A stretch of 64,000 nucleotides of DNA, taken from the NCBI GenBank assembly GCA_030681895.1, contig JAUXRI010000270.1, positions 62,001 through 126,000 on the forward strand, in the 5' to 3' direction. Below are positions 1 to 8,494 of the stretch, in pieces. The position numbers were made by a program, and so were the translations under genes. A model generated the notes under the pieces. The model was not told the origin of the DNA and ran no database searches. It saw only the letters and a program-made list of their open reading frames with translations. The stretch is from Myxococcales bacterium. GTDB lineage: Bacteria; Myxococcota; Myxococcia; Myxococcales; Myxococcaceae. Positions within the stretch are counted from its first letter, which is position 1; every line of letters starts with the position of its first letter.

Positions 1-923
1 CCCTCGTAGTGAAACTCGTGGTCGTAGTCGTCTTCGATGACGAGCACCTGGTGCCGCCGCGCCAGCTCGAGGAGCGCGAGGCGCCGTGAGGCCGACATGG
101 TGACGGTCGTCGGGAACTGGTGGTGCGGCGTGACGTACACCGCGCGCACCTTTCGACGCCGCAGCAGCCGGGCGAGCGCGTCGACGTCGAGCCCTTCCGC
201 GTCGACGGGAATCGGGGCGAGCCGGGCACCGATGAGGCGCAGCGCATCCCACGCGGGCCGGTAGCCATAGCTCTCGACGGCGACGGTCTCTCCCGGAGCC
301 ACGACGGCGCGCGCGATGAGGTCGAGCGCCATCTGGCTGCCGCGCGTGACGACGAGCTGATCTTCCGTCGCCGGAATGCCGCGCAGGTCTGACAGCATGC
401 CCGCGAGCGCCTGCCGCAAGGAGCTGTGGCCTGCCGGGTCGCCGTACTCGAGCAGGTGTCGCCCTTTGCGGCGAACGACGCGACGCCACGTTCGTGCGAG
501 CAGCTCGACGGGAAAGAGCCGCGGGTCAGGGGTGCCAGCCGAGAGATGGAGCACCTCGTCGCTGAACTGGAACGAGCGAGGGGTGAGGAACGCAGGGAGC
601 GGCTCGAGCGGAACGCCCAGGGGCGGAAGGCCGGGGCGCCGGGTCGGGCGGGGCTCGACGGGCAACGTCTCTCGCACCCAGGTGCCACGGGTTGGCGTGC
701 TGTGCACCCAGCCCTGGGCCTCGAGCTCGGCGACGGCCGCGATGACGGTGTTGCGGTTGATGCGCAGCGACTTCGCCCACGCGCGCGTCCCCGGGAGCCG
801 CTGGCCGGGGAGCAGCCGGCCGCGCCGGATGTCGTTCATCACGCCGTGGGCGAGCTGCAGGAACATCGGGGTCGGCCCTGCCGTCGGCGACGGCATCGTG
901 ACGGTCCAGTTCGACATGGGCAT
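1..923 (-). CDS. MocR/PdxR-type GntR-aminotransferase regulator (partial, runs off left edge)
   Basis: The reading frame is open from the window edge to an ATG at 923 (a second ATG at 917 is equally possible). The N-terminus is a GntR winged helix (about residues 15-75, with LLPGQRLPGTRAWAKSL and INRNTVIAA). It is followed by a fold-type I PLP aminotransferase-like domain: LEYGDPAGHSSLR, then TRGSQMALDLIARAVV, and EDDYDHEFHYEG just before the edge. The PLP-lysine region and C-terminus lie outside the window. MocR proteins use the PLP domain as an effector sensor and commonly control vitamin B6 or amine metabolism. It is divergent from a PNPOx-like gene, with a TGGACC/GGTCCA dyad between them, which fits control of that neighbour. 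Family is clear; the ligand is not. Confidence 0.9.
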   Translation of the reverse strand, partial: MPMSNWTVTMPSPTAGPTPMFLQLAHGVMNDIRRGRLLPGQRLPGTRAWAKSLRINRNTVIAAVAELEAQGWVHSTPTRGTWVRETLPVEPRPTRRPGLPPLGVPLEPLPAFLTPRSFQFSDEVLHLSAGTPDPRLFPVELLARTWRRVVRRKGRHLLEYGDPAGHSSLRQALAGMLSDLRGIPATEDQLVVTRGSQMALDLIARAVVAPGETVAVESYGYRPAWDALRLIGARLAPIPVDAEGLDVDALARLLRRRKVRAVYVTPHHQFPTTVTMSASRRLALLELARRHQVLVIEDDYDHEFHYE

Positions 924-945
924 GGACTAGCAGAGTTGTCGAAAC

Positions 946-965
946 TGGACCTTCTCGACGGTCCA
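946..965. promoter_or_regulatory. TGGACC-N8-GGTCCA dyad, candidate MocR operator
   Basis: A perfect 6-bp inverted repeat with an 8-bp spacer lies in the 64-bp divergent gap. Extra half-sites occur nearby: GGTCCA at 903-908 and GGGTCC at 967-972. A longer arm, ggtccagttcgaca (903-916), is also inverted at 937-951 with one extra base. The position between the regulator and its probable target suggests an operator for both genes; binding is inferred. Confidence 0.5.
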
Positions 966-987
966 TGGGTCCGGCACCTTTCAGCCC

Positions 988-2052
988 ATGAGACGACGTG
1001 AATACGAAGCGCCCGCGGCCCTGGGGCTGGAGCTGTTCGAGACGAGCGAGGCCTTTCACCTCGCCGGAGCCGCCGCTGACGGAGAGCTGGTGCTGAAGAC
1101 GCTCCACGGGGTGGTGGACGATGGGTGGCTCTGCTTTCACGGCGCACCGGCCGGCGAGAAGACGTCGCTGCTGGGCTGCCAGGTGGTGGTGTCGGTCGAG
1201 GAGACCGTCGCGCGGGTCCCCAGCTACTTCGTGGACACCGAGCGGGCCTGCCCTGCCACGACGCTCTTTCGCGCGGCGCAGGCCCGAGGCGTGCTCACCG
1301 CCATCGACGAGCCGGCGCGCAAGGCGCGGGTGCTGCAACGTCTGATGGAGAAGCTGCAACCCGAGGGTGGCCATCAGCCCATCGAGGCGACGTCTCCGCT
1401 GTACCGGGCTGCGGTGAAGGGGTTGCTCATCGCGGGCGTGTCTCTGGGAGAGCTCACCGCGAAGGCCAAGCTCATGCAGAACAAGAATGACGAGACGCGC
1501 GCGCGGGTGCTGGAGCAGCTGTGGCTCCGCGGGGCGCCGGGCGACGTTCGCGCTATCGAGCTCATCCTGGCCGCCAACCCGTCGACGACGACGCCGGCCT
1601 TCCTCCAGGGGCCTCGAGGCGTTCGGCTGCACGCGTGCCTGCACTCGGCTGCGCAGTCCTCCGGTCACCTCGACGAGGCCGTGGCGTTGCTGCGTGGTGC
1701 CTACTGGAATGACGTGTTCACCGAGGCCGAACTCGGCGCCGCGCACCGAGGCAGCCCCGTGTGGGTCGGAGCGACGGACGAACAGGGCGCGCTCATCGGC
1801 ACCGCGCGGGCCATCACCGACACCTCGAAGTACGCGTGGGTCTACGACGTGTGTGTCCGACCAGACTGGCGCGGCCGCGGTGTCGGTCAGGCGCTGATGA
1901 CGCTGGTGCTCGACCACCCGCAGGTGCGGCGGTGTCGCCGGATTCGCCTCGGCACGCGTGACGCGCAGACGCTCTATGCGCGCTTCGGCTTCGTCGACAC
2001 GTCGATGCTCCGGCGCCCGTATGTGACGACCGAGATGGTGCTCGTTCGGTGA
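988..2052 (+). CDS. Fusion protein: pyridoxamine 5'-phosphate oxidase-like FMN domain plus GNAT acetyltransferase
   Basis: 354 aa. Residues about 1-210 resemble the PNPOx-like split-barrel flavin family. Visible segments are LKTLHGVVDDGWLCFHGAPAGEK near the N-terminus, CQVVVSVEETVARVPSYFVD, and a helical MEKLQPEGGHQPI region. Residues about 220-354 are a GNAT N-acetyltransferase with YAWVYDVCVRPDWRGRGVGQALM, the acetyl-CoA loop being RGRGVG, and ending in LYARFGFVDT. Such bifunctional PNPOx/GNAT proteins are a known architecture, but their substrate is not established. The gene is divergent from a MocR regulator, which suggests PLP- or amine-responsive control. ATG at 988 opens the conserved N-terminus. 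Confidence 0.85.
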   Translation: MRRREYEAPAALGLELFETSEAFHLAGAAADGELVLKTLHGVVDDGWLCFHGAPAGEKTSLLGCQVVVSVEETVARVPSYFVDTERACPATTLFRAAQARGVLTAIDEPARKARVLQRLMEKLQPEGGHQPIEATSPLYRAAVKGLLIAGVSLGELTAKAKLMQNKNDETRARVLEQLWLRGAPGDVRAIELILAANPSTTTPAFLQGPRGVRLHACLHSAAQSSGHLDEAVALLRGAYWNDVFTEAELGAAHRGSPVWVGATDEQGALIGTARAITDTSKYAWVYDVCVRPDWRGRGVGQALMTLVLDHPQVRRCRRIRLGTRDAQTLYARFGFVDTSMLRRPYVTTEMVLVR

Positions 2053-2119
2053 AGAAGCGGAAGCGTCAGCACCCGGTCCCCACGATGCGTGCGTCGCTCC
2101 ACTGCTTGTGTGCCAGCAG

Positions 2120-2212
2120 CCCGAAGCCGAGGTGGACGCGATGGCTGATCTGGTCGACGAGAAGAAGATTCGCTTCGTGGGGTTGAGCAACTTCAAGGCC
2201 GCGGTTCTCGTG
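2120..2212 (+). pseudogene. Aldo/keto reductase relic
   Basis: One frame reads DAMADLVDEKKIRFVGLSNF, a close match to the aldo/keto reductase segment usually seen as ALAELVxEGKIRxIGVSNF. The similarity ends within about ten codons on either side, and no barrel strands or catalytic Tyr/Lys/His region can be read in any frame of the 290-bp gap. It appears to be the last scrap of a deleted gene between the PNPOx-GNAT gene and the enoyl-CoA hydratase. Confidence 0.55.
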
Positions 2213-2343
2213 CGTGACGAGCGAACTGGAGACGAACGAGCATCATCGACCGCGACGACCGGCCGCGTGGTCGGTCGAGCGCAGTGCGGCCTTGCTGACT
2301 TGTCGACCCGTCGCGTGAGCGTCGGGACAGGCCGAGTCGAGCG

Positions 2344-3120
2344 TCAGCTCCCCGTGAAGACCGGCGCGCGACGAGCGGCCGCGGCGGCGAGGCCTTCCGC
2401 CATGTCGGCGCTCCCGTAGCTGACGGCCTGGTGCGCCGCTTCCGCCTCGAGACACCGCTGGAGCGCGGCACGGTCGGCTCCGAGTTCCGCCTTCAGCGCC
2501 TTGATGGCCAACGGAGCCTGCGCCGCCAGCGTGGTGGCGAACGCGCGCGCCGCAGGCATCACCTCGGCCAGTGGCTGTCCTTCGAGCGCGAGGCCGAGGC
2601 CCACCGCGTCGGCACCAGAGAAGCGCTGGCCGGTCATCAACAGCCGAGCAGCCTCCGCCGGGCCCGCTCGCCGCGGCACGAAGTACGTCGCGCCCATGCC
2701 GGGGTGCAGACCGAGCTGCACGAAGTTGAGCGCCAGCTTTGCCTCGACGTCGACGAAGCAGAAGTCACACGCCAGCGCGAGACAGAAGCCCGCGCCGATG
2801 GCGGCACCTTCAACGACGGCGATGGTGGGCACCTCGAGGTCGAGCACGCTCAAGTAGCGGGCATAGAAGCCGAGCATGAAGCGGCGGGCTTCCTCGGCCG
2901 GCACGCTCCGGAGCCGCTCGAGCATCGTCAGGTCACCGCCGCCCGAGAACGCGCCGCCTGCGCCGGTGAGCAGCACGACCCGAACATCGGCCCGGCCCTT
3001 CAGGTCCTCGACGCGTGCCTTCAAGGCGTCGCCGAGCTCCGGCGTCATCGCGTTGCGCCGGCCGGGCTCATCGAGCGTGAGGGTCGCGACGGGTCCATCG
3101 ATGGTGAGGTGAACGGGCAT
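2344..3120 (-). CDS. Enoyl-CoA hydratase/isomerase family protein
   Basis: 258 aa crotonase-fold protein. Start chosen at MPVHLTIDGPVATLTLDEPG, the usual crotonase N-terminus; the frame stays open another 168 codons upstream, but that stretch has no family similarity. Oxyanion-hole segments are visible: GAGGAFSGGGDL near residue 60 and VEGAAIGAGFCLALACDF near 105. The usual catalytic-glutamate region reads LGLHPGMGATYFVPRR, so hydratase versus isomerase or other crotonase activity cannot be assigned. The C-terminal helical region is present. Likely acts on acyl-CoA in fatty acid or branched-chain breakdown. No beta-oxidation partners are adjacent. Confidence 0.85.
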   Translation of the reverse strand: MPVHLTIDGPVATLTLDEPGRRNAMTPELGDALKARVEDLKGRADVRVVLLTGAGGAFSGGGDLTMLERLRSVPAEEARRFMLGFYARYLSVLDLEVPTIAVVEGAAIGAGFCLALACDFCFVDVEAKLALNFVQLGLHPGMGATYFVPRRAGPAEAARLLMTGQRFSGADAVGLGLALEGQPLAEVMPAARAFATTLAAQAPLAIKALKAELGADRAALQRCLEAEAAHQAVSYGSADMAEGLAAAAARRAPVFTGS

Positions 3121-3548
3121 GCCGCGGAACTGAGGCGAAAGCGGCCGTGGCGTCACGCTCAGAATCGGGCAGCAGTCGTTCAAGAAGCGTGGCGCGGAAA
3201 TCCGAGACGCCACGCGCCGCCCCGACCGCTCGATGCGCAGGGACACATCGAGTCGCCACGGTTCGAGCCCCTGATCACCGTTCGACTCAACAGGCCCGAC
3301 CTCGGTGGTTTCGATCTCAAACGCACGCGCCAGGTGAGCCGCATCGTGCGCGTTGCTCGAGGCCATGGTGTCAAGCGGGCAGCTGAGGCCGTGCTCCGTG
3401 TGGGGCTCGACGTTCCGCCTTCGCGATGACAGCGCGTACCCGCTCGCGAGCATGGAGTGGATGTCATTCGGCTGGCGCGCGCAGGCCCGGCAGCATCGTT
3501 TCGCAGCGACGAGACGTCTCGGAGCTCGAACTCCACCGCGGGAATTGC
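3121..3548. other. Gene-free stretch, no recognised feature
   Basis: Frames on the minus strand remain open here because of high GC, including an upstream extension of the enoyl-CoA hydratase frame. None shows a recognisable domain, a convincing ribosome site or consistent third-position bias. Nothing further is supported. Confidence 0.4.
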
Positions 3549-3784
3549 GTCGAGCAGCGAGCGCGCCGCCTTCTTGCCGCGGCTCAGCTCGAACGCACGA
3601 GCTTGAGAGCGGCCTCTTCGACACCCCGTCGCCGTTCGACCTCGATGGTCGTGCCCCGCGTCGCTCGAGCAGCGAGCGCGCCGCCTTCTTCGCCCCCGAG
3701 GCTCAGCTCGAACGAACGAGCTCGAGCACGGCCTCTTCGACCCCTCGCGGCCGCTCGATCTCGATGGTCGTACCCTGCGTCGCG
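3549..3784 (-). repeat. Two tandem ~115-120 bp units derived from the 3' end of the GreA/B-like gene
   Basis: Units start at 3550 and 3665, and a third copy of the opening (tcgagcagcga) starts at 3785 inside the gene. Read on the minus strand, unit 2 encodes the real C-terminus, ending VEEAVLELVRSS-stop at 3703. Unit 1 encodes a diverged copy, ATRGTTIEVERRRG then VEEAALKLVRSS and a stop at 3584. The outer copy is thus an orphan gene tail, left by tandem duplication of the 3' end or by decay of a second gene copy. Confidence 0.75.
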
Positions 3785-4209
3785 TCGAGCAGCGACCTCG
3801 CCAGCGGCGCCTCGATGGACAGCCGGCCCACCTTCACGTCGGCCTCATCGGGCCCCACCAGCCGCACCGTCTGCTTTCGGCCGTCGCTCCAGCGGAGCGT
3901 CACCGTGCTCCCGAACCGCACGATGCCGTCATCGACCTCGGGAGGTTTCACCACGCGCACGCTCTCGAGCGTCGCGCTCAGCATCGCGTCCTTCGCCTCG
4001 AGCCGTCGCTTCGCCTCATCGCGCTCGGCTCCCGCTGGCATCGCGTGCAGCTCGGCCCGGTCCTCCGTCTCGAGCCGTTGCAGCGCGTCGACCAGCGCCC
4101 GGTGACCCTCGGGCGTGATGGGCCGCTCCTGGCCGCGGGCGGCGCGTTGCGGTGGCCGGCCAGAGACCGACGTGTCTTCCGTCTCTTCGCTGGTGAAGGC
4201 CTTCGACAT
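3703..4209 (-). CDS. GreA/GreB-family transcription elongation factor-like protein
   Basis: 168 aa. After a 25-residue polar leader, residues about 30-85 form a charged helical stretch (ITPEGHRALVDALQRLETEDRAEL, then ERDEAKRRLEAKDAML), where GreA/B has its coiled coil. Residues about 95-165 are the FKBP-like C-terminal domain, with GSTVTLRWSDGRKQTVRLVGP, LSIEAPLARSLLDA and GTTIEIERPRG. Gre factors bind RNA polymerase and stimulate transcript cleavage. The coiled coil looks short, so it may be an RNAP-binding regulator rather than a full cleavage factor. The 3' end is duplicated just downstream. Confidence 0.75.
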   Translation of the reverse strand: MSKAFTSEETEDTSVSGRPPQRAARGQERPITPEGHRALVDALQRLETEDRAELHAMPAGAERDEAKRRLEAKDAMLSATLESVRVVKPPEVDDGIVRFGSTVTLRWSDGRKQTVRLVGPDEADVKVGRLSIEAPLARSLLDATQGTTIEIERPRGVEEAVLELVRSS

Positions 4210-4335
4210 CGCACTCCTCGTTTAACGCCGAGGCGAATCGAACGCCCGCAACGAGTGTCACGATTGGGGCGCCTTCCGCACGCGCCGTGACGACCGTTGA
4301 CGCCGACGCGCGCACCGTCCACAAGCAGCGGCACC

Positions 4336-4842
4336 ATGAGCACCCACTGGGACGCCGTCACCGCGCACGTCGAGCACCGCGTCACGTTCTCCGAGACCGA
4401 CGCGCTCGGCTACGTGCACCACAGCAACGTCGCCTCGTGGTTCGAGCGCGGCCGTGAGGCCTTCTTCCGCCGCTTCAACGAGCCGGCCGTCGACCTCGTG
4501 CGCAAGGGCCACTGGCTCGCGCTTCGCCAGCTCAACGTCCGCTACGACAGCTTCATCGGCTACGAAGATCAGCTCTCGATTCGCGTGGCCCTGACGAAGT
4601 TGGGTCGAGTCGCGCTCGACTTCCACTACCGCATCGACAACCTCACCACCGGCAAGCTCGCCGTCCGTGGCCACACCAACATGGTGGCCGTCGAGGTGAA
4701 GGCGCTGGGGGAGCCGCCCGCGCTCGGTCGAATCCGCTTCCCGCGCGAGCCGTTCGAGCCGCTGAAGGTCGACCCCGACGAGTTCTACGGAGCGCCGCAA
4801 GGCGCGTGGAAGCCGCCGCGCTGGGAATCCGACGAGGGCTGA
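4336..4842 (+). CDS. Acyl-CoA thioesterase, 4HBT/YbgC-like hot-dog fold
   Basis: 168 aa from the ATG at 4336 (MSTHWDAV); an upstream frame extension adds 13 residues without similarity. Hot-dog features: HRVTFSETDALGYVHHSNVASWFERGREAFF, the hallmark of 4HBT enzymes, with the catalytic aspartate in ETDALG; then RYDSFIGYEDQLSIRVALTKLGR and HTNMVAVEV. Predicted cytoplasmic hydrolysis of acyl-CoA or hydroxybenzoyl-CoA-type thioesters. The C-terminal 25 residues extend past the core fold. The gene stands alone, divergent from the Gre-like gene. Confidence 0.85.
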   Translation: MSTHWDAVTAHVEHRVTFSETDALGYVHHSNVASWFERGREAFFRRFNEPAVDLVRKGHWLALRQLNVRYDSFIGYEDQLSIRVALTKLGRVALDFHYRIDNLTTGKLAVRGHTNMVAVEVKALGEPPALGRIRFPREPFEPLKVDPDEFYGAPQGAWKPPRWESDEG

Positions 4843-4927
4843 GACGGGCTGCTGATCAACCGCCCGCTATCTCGCGACCTTGGAGCACGCAGCACCGGGC
4901 ACGGCGCCTGCTGTGGGTACCGCTCGC

Positions 4928-5962
4928 ATGCGACGCGTCCTCGGAAAACTGATGGTGCTGTGGAGCCTCTCGGCCTGCGGGCCTCTGCAGGAACAGCTGC
5001 CAGCGCAGGGCACCACCAACGGGCCGACGCTCCTGACGGCCGCTTGCGAAGGCGACGAGTCGTGTCCTGGCGGGATGATCTGCGAGGGCTGCAACGGCCC
5101 GCACGACGCCCAGTGCATTCCGGGCTGTCGCACTGACGCGCAATGTCCCCGGCTCCACATCTGTCGCGGCCCCGTGCTGTGCAACACCTGCCCCTGCGCG
5201 CCCGGTTGGTGCGAGCTCGACCCGTGTCGCGACGTCGACGGCGACGGCTACGCGTTCACCGACGACCCTGGCATCTCGTGCCCGGGCAAACAGAAGGGCG
5301 ACTGCAACGAGGCGAACAAGGAGCAGCACCCCAACGCGCGCGAGTACTGCGCCAACGGCATCGACGACGACTGCGATGGCCGCACCGACCGCTTCGACCC
5401 CTCGTGCCAGATGTGCACCGACCAATCGCAGGCGTGCAACGACGCGAGTGAGTGCGCGCAGGGAAACCAGGTGGGCTCGGTGCGCTGCGACCGCGGCTGT
5501 TGTCTGGCCTGCCCGGTGCTCGACCCTGTGATGTGCACGACTGATCAGATTCAAGTTGGCGGAGGGCTCGACCCCGTCACCGCCTGCCGCGTCGCCCGGA
5601 CGTGCATCGATTGGCGCGTCTGCTCGAACACGAACTACGACCCGGTCTGCGGAACCGACTTCGCGACGTACCGCAACCCGTGCCAGGCGGCGCAAGCCGG
5701 CGCCACCGTGCTGCATCGCGGAGGGTGCGTGTGGAACGAAGGCCGTCCGTGCTCGCTCACCCCTGTCGGCCAGGAAGGCGCGTGTGAGAACGGGCAGTAC
5801 TGCCGCCTCGACGCCGTCGCCGGCAAGCGCTGCACGAAGCAGAGCGTCTGCGTCGTCGATGCCGATTGTCCTGCGGGACTTGCCGGTCAGCCGAGCTGCA
5901 GCGGCGACGCGGGCGCTTCGTGGTCGTGTCAGCAGGGCCAGTGCGTCGCGCAGTGCCGGTGA
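4928..5962 (+). CDS. Lipoprotein with MopE-like metal-binding and Kazal-like domains
   Basis: 344 aa starting at MRRVLGKLMVLWSLSACG, a signal peptide with lipobox LSAC; the ATG 48 bp upstream would bury it. The mature protein is Cys-rich. Around residues 95-160 is a MopE-type putative metal-binding repeat (DVDGDGYAF, then GDCNEANKEQHPNAREYC and NGIDDDCDG). Around 225-265 is a Kazal-like module (VCSNTNYDPVCGTDFATYRNPC). Lipoproteins of this type are common in myxobacterial outer membranes and secreted fractions. The Kazal-like part could inhibit a serine protease, but that is inference. It lies upstream of and convergent with the desaturase. Confidence 0.8.
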   Translation: MRRVLGKLMVLWSLSACGPLQEQLPAQGTTNGPTLLTAACEGDESCPGGMICEGCNGPHDAQCIPGCRTDAQCPRLHICRGPVLCNTCPCAPGWCELDPCRDVDGDGYAFTDDPGISCPGKQKGDCNEANKEQHPNAREYCANGIDDDCDGRTDRFDPSCQMCTDQSQACNDASECAQGNQVGSVRCDRGCCLACPVLDPVMCTTDQIQVGGGLDPVTACRVARTCIDWRVCSNTNYDPVCGTDFATYRNPCQAAQAGATVLHRGGCVWNEGRPCSLTPVGQEGACENGQYCRLDAVAGKRCTKQSVCVVDADCPAGLAGQPSCSGDAGASWSCQQGQCVAQCR

Positions 5963-6086
5963 GCGGCTGCGGCGGTCTTCGCCATCGGCAGCCTCGAGAA
6001 CCGTTCATCGCGCGGTCGAGCAGCGCCAACCCGCCACGCGAGCGCGGCGGCGAGCAAGCGTGAGTGCCGAGCGAGAGGGCGAACTC

Positions 6087-7166
6087 CTACGCGACGACAG
6101 GCACGGTCGCTGCGTCTGGCGCGCGGCCCATCTGCGCGAGGAACCGTGCGTGCGACGCGAGCGCGAACCCGACGCTCGGCATCACCTGGTATTCCACCCC
6201 GTGCTTCTCACACACCGCGCGCACGAGCGGCGCGATGGCCGGGTAGTGCACGTGACAGATGCGGGGAAAGAGGTGGTGCTCGAGCTGGTAGTTGAGGCCG
6301 CCGAGATACCAGGTCCAGAACGGGTGGCGCGGCGCGAAGTCGATCGACGTCATCACCTGGTGCCTCGCCCACTCCCGCTGCCCCTCGCCCGAGGGGAACG
6401 CCGCGCCAATCACGCAGTGCGCCGACTGGAAGGTGAGCGCGAGCGACAGGCTCACCACCACCGACACGATGAAGTAGCCGAGCAGCACCTGCCACCACGG
6501 GTGGAAGAACGACGGAATCACGAACGCCCAGGTGAAGAAGAACGTCTTGCCGCCGACGAAGGCGACCATGTCGAAGCCCTTCGGGCGCGGGAAGCTGCGG
6601 GTGCCGATGTGGCCGGTGATGACGTCTTTGATGTCGTCGAGGAAGTGCCACTTCACGGCGAGCAGCGCGTACAAAAACCACGTGTAGAGGTGCTGGTACC
6701 GATGCGCCGGGCGCCACTGCTGCTCGGGAGCCAGCCGCACGAAGGGCTCGATGTCGATGTCGGAGTCGTGCCCCGCCACGTTCGGCGTCGTGTGGTGCTG
6801 CACGTTGTGTTTCCAGTGCCAGATGTACGAGCTGCCGCCGAGCACATCGAGCGTCAACGCCATGGCCCTGTTCCAGCCCTGGGTGTCGGAGGTCGCGCGG
6901 TGCCCGCCGTCGTGTTGAATGTTGAAGCCGATGCCGGCCATCGCGAACCCGAGCGACAGCGCCGCAGCGAGCGCCTGCCACCAGGTCGTGGCGGCGAACA
7001 CCAGCACGGCCCACGAGCTGACGAACCAGGTGAGGATGAAGATGGTCTTCAGCCACATGCCAGGCGTCGCCTGCCGTGACGTCTTCGTCGACTCGAAGTA
7101 CCCGTCGACCGCTTCGTTGAGGTCACGGAAGAACGCCCCGTGCGGCAGATACCGACTCGTCGTCAT
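6087..7166 (-). CDS. Membrane fatty acid desaturase, front-end (delta-5/6-like) type
   Basis: 359 aa integral membrane di-iron desaturase. The three histidine boxes are intact: HDGGH (85-89), HNVQHH (120-125 region) and QLEHH (294-298). A Q rather than H opening the third box is typical of front-end desaturases. Hydrophobic helices flank the boxes (about 40-80, 105-115, 160-172, 205-250). No N-terminal cytochrome b5 domain is fused, so electrons must come from ferredoxin or a separate carrier. Myxobacteria are known to make polyunsaturated and unusual unsaturated fatty acids, which fits. ATG at 7166 gives the family N-terminus. Confidence 0.92.
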   Translation of the reverse strand: MTTSRYLPHGAFFRDLNEAVDGYFESTKTSRQATPGMWLKTIFILTWFVSSWAVLVFAATTWWQALAAALSLGFAMAGIGFNIQHDGGHRATSDTQGWNRAMALTLDVLGGSSYIWHWKHNVQHHTTPNVAGHDSDIDIEPFVRLAPEQQWRPAHRYQHLYTWFLYALLAVKWHFLDDIKDVITGHIGTRSFPRPKGFDMVAFVGGKTFFFTWAFVIPSFFHPWWQVLLGYFIVSVVVSLSLALTFQSAHCVIGAAFPSGEGQREWARHQVMTSIDFAPRHPFWTWYLGGLNYQLEHHLFPRICHVHYPAIAPLVRAVCEKHGVEYQVMPSVGFALASHARFLAQMGRAPDAATVPVVA

Positions 7167-7291
7167 GACTTCTCCAGCGAGGCGATGGTGTGACCGCCAC
7201 CAAGACCAACTCGTGAACTCACGCTACTAGCGCACGACGCAGACCCCGTCATTCCTTCGTCACCGGCAGCCCGATGCTGCCTTGCGCGGGG

Positions 7292-8416
7292 TCACTCCGG
7301 CTCTGGCTCGGTCGCGGGTGGCCGCCAGCGCTTACCCTCGGGCGAGCGCATGAAGTCCTTGAACGCGTCCGAGGCGCCGAGGCTCTCGCGGGTGTACTTC
7401 GCGCCGGCCTTCACCGCGCCGTCGAGCAGCCGGCTGGTGCGGGAATGGTCCTTCCTCGCCACCGCACAGTCGAGCGCGGTGAACCAGGCCTGCAGATTCC
7501 AGGGCTCCAGCTCGATGGCGCGGTCGGCGTGTCCGGTCGCGACGCCGAGGTGGTTCGCCGCCAGCTCGACCCGGGCGCGGAGCACCTCGAGCCATGGGTC
7601 GAGGCCGAGGGTGCGCTCGAGCACGTCGAGCGCCTCGAGGCACGCGTCGTACTCCTTGCGGGTGAAGTGGGAATCGAAGGCCTTGAGCGCGACGCTCGGG
7701 TCGTCGGGGAACGCGGCCGTGAAGGCTTCGACGGCGCGGCTCGAGGCGTTGGGGTCGCTCGCGGTGCCCGCTGTGCGCAGGCTCATGATGCTCCGGTCTT
7801 TCTGGAGCGACGGGTGCAACTCGGTGAAGTGCTGCTCGGTGGCTTTTGCGTCACCGGCGCGCGCCGCGGCGTTGAAGGCGCTCATCGCGGTGATGTGGGC
7901 ATCGGTGAAGGGCACGCCCTCACCGAAGAGCTTCGCGCGCAGGGCCGCGACCGGGTCGGCCGCCGGCGCCATCAACAGGCCGATGCGCCGCAGGTTCACC
8001 GAGGTCCACTCGGCGTCGAAGCTGGTCCAGAAGTCGACGACGCGCACGCCGCCGCTCCGCCGGGGCCGAAGCTCGAGCTCGAAGTGGCCGAAGCCTCCGG
8101 CCTCGTAGCGCACCGAGAAGAGCGCCGTCGGGAAGCCCGCCCGCTCGCGGCAGCGCAGAAAGACGACGACCCCTTTGGCCGTGTCGAGGGTGTTGCGCAC
8201 CTCGACGCCCAGCTTCGAGGTCAGCGTGGCGTCGCGAAAGCTCCGCGCGAAGGCGCTGTCACGAGGCATGCCTTCGGTGGCGCGCTCGACGACGACGTGC
8301 AGGTCGAGCGCCGGGGTGAGCGGGTCTTTCCCCTCGTTCCACGTGTTCTGCGCGGCGTACGCGAAGTCTTCGCACGGCACCGCCGAGAGCACCGCCACCA
8401 GCAGCGTCGTCATCAT
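7292..8416 (-). CDS. Secreted TPR-like protein of unknown function
   Basis: 374 aa from the ATG at 8416 (or the adjacent ATG at 8413). The N-terminus MMTTLLVAVLSAVPCEDF looks like a short signal sequence, possibly with a lipidatable Cys although the lipobox is weak. Residues about 30-150 have a beta-rich pattern without a recognised domain. The C-terminal half (about 190-350) is alanine-rich and helical with TPR-like spacing (AMSAFNAAARAGDAKATEQHF, then AFDSHFTRKEYDACLEALDVLER and ADRAIELEPWNLQAWFTALD). Such repeats usually mediate protein contacts. The adjacent glycosyltransferase is divergent, so no operon link is seen. Confidence 0.65.
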   Translation of the reverse strand: MMTTLLVAVLSAVPCEDFAYAAQNTWNEGKDPLTPALDLHVVVERATEGMPRDSAFARSFRDATLTSKLGVEVRNTLDTAKGVVVFLRCRERAGFPTALFSVRYEAGGFGHFELELRPRRSGGVRVVDFWTSFDAEWTSVNLRRIGLLMAPAADPVAALRAKLFGEGVPFTDAHITAMSAFNAAARAGDAKATEQHFTELHPSLQKDRSIMSLRTAGTASDPNASSRAVEAFTAAFPDDPSVALKAFDSHFTRKEYDACLEALDVLERTLGLDPWLEVLRARVELAANHLGVATGHADRAIELEPWNLQAWFTALDCAVARKDHSRTSRLLDGAVKAGAKYTRESLGASDAFKDFMRSPEGKRWRPPATEPEPE

Positions 8417-8494
8417 GCCGGCCCGTCTACGCCCGGCGCCCTTCACCCCACAACCGTTCGCACTTCGCCACGCTCGTGCTAGTCGCGACGCGCG

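Noticed and set aside
3121-3624. N-terminal extension of the enoyl-CoA hydratase frame
   Set aside because: The crotonase family begins at MPVHLTIDG; upstream residues have no family similarity and run into the Gre-tail repeat.
2344-3624. A 426-aa single enoyl-CoA hydratase fusion
   Set aside because: The added 168 residues show no domain and mixed codon bias; the 258-aa form matches normal length.
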